Assembly: GCA_007127595.1 (NCBI GenBank)
Contig: SKZA01000102.1
Location: forward strand, 1-5,061
Reading direction: 5' to 3'
Length of the DNA: 5,061 bases
Source: Kiritimatiellia bacterium
GTDB taxonomy: Bacteria; Verrucomicrobiota; Kiritimatiellia; SLAD01
The notes beneath the pieces are model-generated. The model was not told the DNA's origin, ran no database searches, and worked only from the letters and a program-made list of their open reading frames with translations. Made by a program: the position numbers and the translations under genes. Shown piece by piece: positions 1-5,061 of this stretch (position 1 is the first letter of the stretch; each line of letters opens with the position of its first letter).

Positions 1-2412
1 GAAGCGTTGCAGGCAAGCGAGGCGCGTTATCGCGCGCTGGTGGAAGACGCCACTGAATGTGTATGCCGCTGGCTGCCCGACACCACGCTGACCTACGTCA
101 ATAAAGCCTATTGCCACTATTTCGGGAAATCACAGGAAAAACTGCTTGGCAGTCTGTGGATGGATCTTGTTCCTCCGGAAGAAAGGGACACCGTTCGCCG
201 TAACTGCGATGACATGAATCGAACCCCTCGACGCATCCGGTATGCGCATCGTGTGGCGGACCGTACGCAAGATGTCCAATGGATGGAATGGACGGATGCG
301 CCGATCCTCGATGATGAGGGGCAGGTGATGGAATGGCAGTCGATCGGACGCGACATCACAAAGAGCAAGCAGGTGGAAGAAACGCTGCAACACCATCTCA
401 ACATGCAAGCGTTCATGGCCCGCGTGTCCCTACGCTACATCAATCTGACGAGCGATGATGTAGATGCGACCATCCATGAAACATTGCGCGAAGTGGGCGA
501 GCTGACACACGTCGATCGCAGCTATCTCTTTCTTATCGACGAACACGCGCAGACGGTGAGCAACACACACGAGTGGTGCGCGCGGGGCGTTCGCTCCGAA
601 TCGGATAACCTGCAGAATATTCGGCTGGACCGCATCACGTGGTGGATCGATCAATTGACCCGTTTTGAAATTGTGCATATCCCCTGCGTGGCCGATATGC
701 CGGACGACCGAGCCTATGAGCGTGGCCTTTTGGAGGCGCAGGATATCCGGTCCGTACTCGTGATGCCGCTGGCCTGGCGCGGCGCCTTGAAGGGTTTCCT
801 CGGCTTTGACGCCGTACGTACGGAACGTTCCTGGTCAAAGGAAGACCGCCAGGTGCTTGAAACACTCGCCCACACCATGTCACAGGTGATCGAACGGCGC
901 GAAACGGAAGACCGATTACGCAAACTATCACGCATGGTGGAGCAAAGTCCGGTGTCCGTCATCCTCACCGATTTGGAGGGGCGCATCGAGTATGTGAATC
1001 CACAATTCAGCCGTACGACGGGATACACGCTGGACGAGGTGCGTGGACGTCATCCGAACCTTCTCAAATCGGGGGAGACGCCGCCTGAAGTTTACGACGA
1101 ATTATGGCGTGCCCTTTCCAGCGGAAAGCACTGGAAAGGCGAGTTCCGCAACCGGCGCAAGGACGGCTCGCTTTACTGGGAACGCTCGTCGGTACTACCT
1201 ATTCATGATGGGTCGGGTAAGCCAACGCATTATCTTGCGTTGCAGGAAGACATCACTTCCCGCAAGCAAATGGAGGAGCAACTGCAACAGAAACAGCGCG
1301 TCGAAGCCATTGGTCAATTGGCCGGCGGTATCGCGCACGATTTCAATAACATGCTCCAGGTCATTCTCGGGCATGCGGAAATGCTCCAACGAAAAAAGAC
1401 CACGGATGCATCGGCACGGCAACGCATCGAAGAAATTCTTCTGGCGGGACGGCGTTCGGCCGACTTGACCAACCAGTTGCTTGCCTTTGCCAAGCGGCAG
1501 ACCGCGCATCCGACCGTGATTAATCTGAACGACGTCGTGACGGAATCATTGCGCCTGCTTGAACGCCTGATCGGCGAGGATATCAAGGTGGACTGGAAAG
1601 CCGCCACTGATTTATGGGCGATTGCCCTTGATCCCACGCATGCCAATCAGATTATAGCCAATCTGGCATTGAACGCGCGCGACGCCATGGACGGCGCAGG
1701 CACGCTGACCCTCCGTACAAGCAATGTCGCGCTAAATCAAGAGGAATGCCGGGCGCACGAGGGCATTGAGCCGGGCGATTATGTATTGCTCTCCATCAAG
1801 GACAGCGGCTCCGGGATGACGGACGAGGTGGCCGGCCGTATCTTCGAGCCGTTCTTCACCACGAAGGAACTCGGCCACGGCACCGGATTGGGGCTATCGA
1901 TCGTGTACGGGATTGTCGGACAGAACGGCGGGTTTATCGACGTGCAGACCGGCCCCGACAAGGGATCCATATTCAACATATACCTGCCGCGCGCGCGTCA
2001 GGCGCGCCGGGATGAAGCGGCCGCTCCGAAGGAGGAAACGCAGGGCGATGAGACCATTCTCTTTGTCGAAGACGAGGCGCCCATCCTGCATATCGGAAGT
2101 CAAATGCTCGAACAGTGCGGCTATCGCGTGCTGACGGCCGAGCACCCCGAAAAGGCTTTACGATTGGCGGAGTCCAGCGAGCACGACATCCGCCTGCTGA
2201 TCACGGATGTGGTCATGCCGGGCATGAGCGGCCAGGAATTGAGTCGGCACCTTACGTCCCGCTTGCCGAATCTGAAGACGTTGTTCGTCTCCGGCTATAC
2301 CGATGACATCATCGCCAAACGCGGACTGCTGGATGACGGAATCGACTTTTTGCACAAGCCGTTTAACACCGCCACGCTTATCGCCAAGGTGCGCGAGATA
2401 CTGGATAGATAA
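1..2412 (+). CDS. Hybrid sensor histidine kinase, PAS-GAF-PAS-HisKA-HATPase-REC (5' partial)
   Basis: Signal-sensing kinase that should autophosphorylate on His and pass the phosphate to its own C-terminal receiver. The frame is open to base 1 and the TTG at 7 lies just inside a PAS domain, so the true start is upstream. Residues counted from the codon at base 7: PAS 4-118; GAF about 150-298; second PAS 306-420 (VILTDLEGRIEYVNPQF, ending in ITSRKQ); a short signalling helix 415-435; HisKA with H-box GGIAHDFNNML (His444, bases 1336-1338); HATPase_c with N-box Asn556, DSGSGM at 599-604, FEPFFTTK, and GHGTGLGLS at 623-631; a charged linker 662-680; then REC 682-797 with acidic pair Glu688/Asp689, phosphoacceptor Asp734 (bases 2206-2208), Ser762 and Lys784 (HKPF). 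No membrane segment or DNA-binding domain is visible, so it looks cytosolic, but the missing N-terminus could change this. The sensed ligand and the downstream partner (a histidine phosphotransfer protein or another regulator) cannot be read from the sequence. It is convergent with the rhamnose cluster, so shared regulation is not implied. Confidence 0.95.
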   Translation, partial: EALQASEARYRALVEDATECVCRWLPDTTLTYVNKAYCHYFGKSQEKLLGSLWMDLVPPEERDTVRRNCDDMNRTPRRIRYAHRVADRTQDVQWMEWTDAPILDDEGQVMEWQSIGRDITKSKQVEETLQHHLNMQAFMARVSLRYINLTSDDVDATIHETLREVGELTHVDRSYLFLIDEHAQTVSNTHEWCARGVRSESDNLQNIRLDRITWWIDQLTRFEIVHIPCVADMPDDRAYERGLLEAQDIRSVLVMPLAWRGALKGFLGFDAVRTERSWSKEDRQVLETLAHTMSQVIERRETEDRLRKLSRMVEQSPVSVILTDLEGRIEYVNPQFSRTTGYTLDEVRGRHPNLLKSGETPPEVYDELWRALSSGKHWKGEFRNRRKDGSLYWERSSVLPIHDGSGKPTHYLALQEDITSRKQMEEQLQQKQRVEAIGQLAGGIAHDFNNMLQVILGHAEMLQRKKTTDASARQRIEEILLAGRRSADLTNQLLAFAKRQTAHPTVINLNDVVTESLRLLERLIGEDIKVDWKAATDLWAIALDPTHANQIIANLALNARDAMDGAGTLTLRTSNVALNQEECRAHEGIEPGDYVLLSIKDSGSGMTDEVAGRIFEPFFTTKELGHGTGLGLSIVYGIVGQNGGFIDVQTGPDKGSIFNIYLPRARQARRDEAAAPKEETQGDETILFVEDEAPILHIGSQMLEQCGYRVLTAEHPEKALRLAESSEHDIRLLITDVVMPGMSGQELSRHLTSRLPNLKTLFVSGYTDDIIAKRGLLDDGIDFLHKPFNTATLIAKVREILDR

Positions 2413-2413
2413 G

Positions 2414-3355
2414 TCACGCGCCCGGCGGCGTCCCGGCCGCGCGTTTAGCCAACAACAAAGCGTAGGCCGCGCCAATCAAGACACAGCCGCCCACCCATTG
2501 GAGCGGGGTCATCCGTTCACCGAACAGGATGTAAGCGCCGACCACGGTGACAAACGGGATCAACTGGAACACGCCGTCGGATACGATGGGCCCGTATTGT
2601 TTCAACACCACATACAACATCACATGGGCCAGAGCGATGCCGGTCACGGCGGACGCGAAGATCCAGCCCCATGTTGGCAGTGGGACGTGCGCAATCTGGG
2701 CCCAGTCCCCCATGAGGAACATCGCCACCCATAACGCCGGTGCGGTATACAAACTGATAACGGCAAAACTCAAACGCGCCCTGTGGCGATGCATGTATTT
2801 CTTTATGGTAACGCCGTAGGACGCCCAACCCGCACCGGCACCCAGCAGTAACAACACACCTAAAGGCGACGTACTGCCGATGTCCGTCCCACCGGCATAC
2901 ATGAAGAGCACGCCCGCGATGGTCCCCGCCACACCAAGCCAGAAGACGGGCCGCACGAAGAGTAGTCGTTCCTCGTGCAAGAGGAAGAAGCCAAAGATGA
3001 TCATAAACAGGAACGTGCTGCGCCCGATGAAATGCATGACGCTGGCGTCATTGTAATAGGGCGACAAGCCCCAGCAGATTTGTCCGAACAAATGGCATCC
3101 GGCGGGGATCCATGCGTCGCGATAAATGCCGGGTGTAAGACCTCCGCGATGGACATGGAACAACAGGTACGGCAACCAGATGGCGACCGCCATACCGTAA
3201 CGGACCCCGTTGACCGTCCAACCATCCAGGTATCCCGTAAAATACTTGAGGAACAACGGCTGGCTGGCCCACGCGAAGATCAGCAGCGCAAAGGCCGCAG
3301 CGCCGTGACCGCGCGACAGCCCACTGCGTCCGGACGCCGTTTCAGCGGCCGGCAT
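2414..3355 (-). CDS. EamA/DMT-family transporter, 10 TM segments
   Basis: Inner-membrane transporter of the drug/metabolite transporter superfamily, 313 aa, a typical length for a two-repeat EamA protein. I place ten hydrophobic segments at about residues 18-38, 47-68, 81-101, 109-126, 135-154, 164-184, 196-216, 229-250, 258-277 and 283-303. The internal duplication shows in matching loops: LHEER (126-130) after TM4 and FGER (278-281) after TM9, the usual acidic/arginine turn before the last helix of each EamA half. The frame is open to an ATG at 3403, but that start would sit 62 nt inside rfbB and adds a non-hydrophobic tail. The ATG at 3355 is preferred: it overlaps rfbB by 14 nt, has a weak GAGA about 6 nt upstream, and lies shortly before TM1. 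Substrate is not determined. Family members export amino acids and metabolites, while distant relatives (ArnE/ArnF, eukaryotic nucleotide-sugar transporters) move sugar carriers. Its place behind rfbB makes a role in surface-sugar metabolism possible, but this is inference. Confidence 0.88.
   Translation of the reverse strand: MPAAETASGRSGLSRGHGAAAFALLIFAWASQPLFLKYFTGYLDGWTVNGVRYGMAVAIWLPYLLFHVHRGGLTPGIYRDAWIPAGCHLFGQICWGLSPYYNDASVMHFIGRSTFLFMIIFGFFLLHEERLLFVRPVFWLGVAGTIAGVLFMYAGGTDIGSTSPLGVLLLLGAGAGWASYGVTIKKYMHRHRARLSFAVISLYTAPALWVAMFLMGDWAQIAHVPLPTWGWIFASAVTGIALAHVMLYVVLKQYGPIVSDGVFQLIPFVTVVGAYILFGERMTPLQWVGGCVLIGAAYALLLAKRAAGTPPGA
2417..2446 (+). terminator. Weak candidate terminator hairpin for the kinase gene
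   Basis: Just after the kinase stop codon, 2417-2421 (CGCGC) and 2422-2425 (CCGG) can pair with 2439-2443 (GCGCG) and 2433-2436 (CCGG), leaving a 7-nt loop and a 2-nt bulge. Three T residues follow on the + strand. The T run is short for an intrinsic terminator and the element lies within the last codons of the transporter gene, where GC-rich Arg/Ala/Gly/Pro codons could make such pairing by chance. There is no T run on the minus-strand side, so it would not end the rhamnose/transporter transcript. Confidence 0.3.
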
Positions 3356-4355
3356 ACAGCGTCTCGTAATACTGACGGTATTGCCCCGACCGCACATGCT
3401 CAAGCCAGGGGCCGTTGGCCAGATACCAATTGATCGTTTCCTTCAGTCCCTGCTCGAAGGTGTAGGCGGGTTCCCAACCCAATTCGGCGCGAATCTTGGT
3501 GTTATCCATCGCGTATCGGCGATCATGCCCGGGCCGGTCCTTTACATAGGTGATCAGCGACTCTGGCTTTTCGAGGTGCTTGAGGATCAGCTTCACGATT
3601 TCAATGTTGGGCACATCGTACATGCCACCGATATTGTATGCTTCTCCCGTCCGGCCTTTCCGCAGCACGGCATCAATGGCGGAACAATGGTCGCGGACAA
3701 AGATCCAGTCGCGCACGTGCATCCCGTCACCGTATACCGGCAGCGGCTTGTCCTCCAACGCATTCGCGATCATCAGCGGGATGAGTTTTTCGGGAAACTG
3801 GTACGGACCGTAGTTGTTCGAGCAACGCGTAATGACCGCGTCAAGCCCGTGCGAATGCGCCGCGGCCCGCACAAGAAAATCGGCGCCGGCCTTGGTGGCC
3901 GAATACGGATTGTTCGGCGCAATGGGGGTCTCCTCCGTAAAACGTCCGTCGTCACCGAGGCTCCCGTAGACTTCGTCGGTCGAAATCTGCACATAGCGCG
4001 GCACCTCATGCTGTCGTGTAAGGTCCAGCAGCAATTGAGTTCCCAGTACGTTCGTCTGTATGAACGCCTCGGCGCCAAAGTGCAAACTCCGGTCCACATG
4101 ACTCTCCGCCGCGAAGTTCAGGATCGCATCGAATCGGTGCTGGTCAAAGACACCACGCACGTCCTCCATGCGGCTGATGTCGCCCCGGACAAAAGTGTAA
4201 CGCTTGTCGTCTTCCAAGCCCGCAAGGTTTTCGAGGTTGCCCGCATAGGTGAGCGCGTCCACATTGACGACTTCCGCATCCGGATACGTTTCCAGCATGT
4301 AGCGCACAAAATTACTGCCGATGAAGCCGGCCCCGCCGGTGACCAATACTTTCAT
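3342..4355 (-). CDS. rfbB: dTDP-glucose 4,6-dehydratase (RmlB)
   Basis: Cytosolic NAD+-dependent extended short-chain dehydrogenase that converts dTDP-D-glucose to dTDP-4-dehydro-6-deoxy-D-glucose, the second step of dTDP-L-rhamnose synthesis. The protein is 337 aa, within the usual range for RmlB. Visible hallmarks: N-terminal Rossmann motif TGGAGFIG (6-13); NVDALTYAGNLENL (31-44); NFAAESHVDRS (80-90); catalytic STDEVYG with Thr126, Asp127 and Glu128; Tyr151-x3-Lys155 in PYSATK; NNYGPYQFPEKLIP (180-193); HVRDWIFVRDHC (213-224); and RPGHDRRYAMD (274-284). These are specific enough to separate RmlB from GalE-type epimerases. The start is ATG at 4355, directly before KVLVTGG; an in-frame ATG at 4403 would add 16 residues that do not fit the family and lacks the strong ribosome site. 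The start overlaps the rfbD stop as ATGA, which suggests translational coupling. One small departure: NIGG is followed by MYDVPN where many homologues have NNE-type residues; this is probably neutral. Confidence 0.97.
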   Translation of the reverse strand: MKVLVTGGAGFIGSNFVRYMLETYPDAEVVNVDALTYAGNLENLAGLEDDKRYTFVRGDISRMEDVRGVFDQHRFDAILNFAAESHVDRSLHFGAEAFIQTNVLGTQLLLDLTRQHEVPRYVQISTDEVYGSLGDDGRFTEETPIAPNNPYSATKAGADFLVRAAAHSHGLDAVITRCSNNYGPYQFPEKLIPLMIANALEDKPLPVYGDGMHVRDWIFVRDHCSAIDAVLRKGRTGEAYNIGGMYDVPNIEIVKLILKHLEKPESLITYVKDRPGHDRRYAMDNTKIRAELGWEPAYTFEQGLKETINWYLANGPWLEHVRSGQYRQYYETLYAGR

Positions 4356-5061
4356 TCGAATCGATTCTCCTCCTTCAGATAGGCGTCCAGTCCTTCCTCC
4401 CATGGCGGCATCGCGTGGCCGGTCAATGACGCGTATCGCCGGTTGTCGAGCAGCGAATACTTCGGGCGGATGGCCGGCCGCTTCATTTCCCGACTGGATA
4501 CGGGAATGACTTCGTGCCCGGGCTTCAATCGCTCAACAATCGCACTGGCAAAATCGTACCAGGAACATGAGCCGGCGGCCGTCACATGCACAATGCCGTC
4601 CGCATCGCATTGCGCCAGCTGGACGATGGCATCCGCCAGATGTCGTGTGTAGGTCGGCGCGGATACCTGATCGTCTACCACGCGCAATGGTTCGTCGCTC
4701 TCCCGCAGTTTCTTCGCAATGGCCTTCACGAAATTCGGGCCGTGCTTTCCGAAAAGCGACTGGGTGCGCACGATCAAATAGGGCCCCCCACCGCCGCGCA
4801 GCGCTTTTTCGCCGGCCAGCTTGCTCGCGCCATACATATTCAACGGATTAGTCCGCGCGGCCTCTTCATAGGGCCGCTTGCTCATGCCGTCAAATACATA
4901 GTCGGTGCTGACGTGTAGCACAGGCGTCTGACGGGCCAGGCTCAGACGGGCGAGGTTACGCACCCCTTCGCCATTCACGGCAAAGGCGGCATCCCGTTCC
5001 GTCTGGGCGTCGTCCACACGGGTGTAGGCGGCGCAATTGATAATCCAGTCGGCGCTGGGCA
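4352..5061 (-). CDS. rfbD: dTDP-4-dehydrorhamnose reductase (RmlD), N-terminus cut by window edge
   Basis: NAD(P)H-dependent reductase of the last step of dTDP-L-rhamnose synthesis (dTDP-4-dehydro-L-rhamnose to dTDP-L-rhamnose). The frame is open through base 5061, reading PSADWIINCAAYTRVDDAQ at the cut end, so the GTG at 5017 is an internal valine and not a start. 235 residues are visible; family members run near 280-300, so roughly the first 50-65 residues with the Rossmann glycines lie outside the window. Visible motifs, counted from the cut end: NCAAYTRVDDAQTE (8-21), AFAVNGEGVRNLA (25-37), STDYVFDG (51-58), catalytic Tyr76-x3-Lys80 in MYGASKLAGE, RTQSLFG (98-104), DDQVSAPTY (129-137) and RPKYSLLDN near the C-terminus. 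The superfamily includes other reductases (for example MAT2B-like proteins), but the motif set and the adjacent rfbB make RmlD the clear choice. It is the most upstream gene visible in the minus-strand unit; rfbA/rfbC may lie further upstream. Confidence 0.94.
   Translation of the reverse strand, partial: PSADWIINCAAYTRVDDAQTERDAAFAVNGEGVRNLARLSLARQTPVLHVSTDYVFDGMSKRPYEEAARTNPLNMYGASKLAGEKALRGGGGPYLIVRTQSLFGKHGPNFVKAIAKKLRESDEPLRVVDDQVSAPTYTRHLADAIVQLAQCDADGIVHVTAAGSCSWYDFASAIVERLKPGHEVIPVSSREMKRPAIRPKYSLLDNRRYASLTGHAMPPWEEGLDAYLKEENRFE
4367..4375 (-). promoter_or_regulatory. Shine-Dalgarno sequence of rfbB inside rfbD
   Basis: On the minus strand these bases read AAGGAGGAG, a near-perfect match to the anti-Shine-Dalgarno region, ending 11 nt before the rfbB ATG at 4355. 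The spacing is a little long. The same bases encode Lys-Glu-Glu in the last codons of RfbD (KEENRFE-stop). This site decides the rfbB start over the ATG at 4403 and, with the ATGA stop/start overlap, suggests that rfbB is translated by ribosomes arriving from rfbD as well as by direct entry. Confidence 0.8.

Noticed and set aside
7..9. TTG at base 7 as the kinase start
   Set aside because: The frame continues to base 1 (Glu-Ala before it), the codon lies at the entry of a PAS domain, and no upstream sequence is available to show a ribosome site. The gene is treated as 5' partial.
1043..1468. A 141-codon + strand open frame in another frame inside the kinase gene
   Set aside because: It spans the second PAS domain and HisKA in a shifted frame; the Arg/Ser-rich, domain-free product is a shadow of the GC-rich kinase frame.
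1988..2011. GC-alternating, partly self-complementary stretch at the kinase linker between HATPase and receiver
   Set aside because: It encodes an Arg/Ala-rich interdomain linker and the pairing is what such codons give by chance; there is no T run or other signal.
2303..2734. A 143-codon + strand open frame bridging the end of the kinase and the end of the transporter
   Set aside because: It covers conserved parts of two real genes in non-coding frames, and its product shows no domain. The kinase receiver ends normally at 2412, so there is no sign of a frameshifted extension.
3353..3403. N-terminal extension of the transporter to ATG 3403
   Set aside because: It would lie deep in rfbB and adds a polar, non-conserved tail; ATG 3355 gives a normal family length and a short overlap.
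2975..3433. A 152-codon + strand open frame encoding a very charged, Gln/Glu/Arg-rich protein opposite the transporter
   Set aside because: It is in codon register with the transporter gene; the complement of hydrophobic membrane-segment codons naturally reads as charged residues. It also has no family resemblance.
3381..4382. A 333-codon open frame on the + strand covering most of rfbB in antisense
   Set aside because: Its codons are in exact register with rfbB codons, so it stays open simply because rfbB there does not use TTA, CTA or TCA. The product has no recognisable domain, while rfbB is unmistakable.
5015..5017. GTG at 5017 as the rfbD start
   Set aside because: The codons upstream to the window edge encode conserved RmlD sequence (DWIINCAAYTR), and a start here would lose the cofactor-binding fold.

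Overview
The window is almost wall-to-wall protein-coding DNA from a fairly GC-rich bacterium. It holds two convergent blocks. A cytoplasmic-looking hybrid sensor kinase on the + strand fills the left half (1..2412, 5' end cut by the window edge). A three-gene minus-strand cluster fills the right half, transcribed right to left: rfbD (5' end cut by the window edge), then rfbB, then a drug/metabolite transporter (DMT/EamA) family membrane protein. No rRNA, tRNA, CRISPR array, insertion sequence, integrase or attachment site was seen. dTDP-L-rhamnose genes next to a multi-domain phosphorelay kinase fit a free-living bacterium that makes a rhamnose-containing surface polysaccharide, most likely Gram-negative. 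The sequence does not support naming a phylum.

Left half: the kinase reads PAS - GAF - PAS - HisKA - HATPase_c - receiver (REC). All phosphotransfer residues are present: the H-box His, the N-box Asn, the G-boxes, and the receiver Asp and Lys. It carries no DNA-binding output domain in the window. Its target is unknown.

Right half: RfbD (RmlD, dTDP-4-dehydrorhamnose reductase) and RfbB (RmlB, dTDP-glucose 4,6-dehydratase) are the last and second steps of dTDP-L-rhamnose synthesis. RfbA and RfbC are not in the window and would be expected upstream of rfbD (beyond base 5061) or elsewhere in the genome. rfbD and rfbB overlap by 4 nt (ATGA), and a strong Shine-Dalgarno sequence for rfbB is embedded in the last codons of rfbD. 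The transporter start overlaps the end of rfbB by 14 nt. The three genes therefore look like one translationally coupled transcription unit.

The two blocks meet tail to tail, with one base between the kinase stop codon and the transporter stop codon. The only non-coding DNA seen is that single base. Any transcription terminator must lie inside coding sequence; one GC-rich hairpin followed by a short T run at 2417-2446 is a weak candidate.

Nothing here is clearly a new system. The most interesting lead is the EamA protein coupled to rhamnose-nucleotide genes, since this superfamily includes proteins that move sugar nucleotides or lipid-linked sugars.
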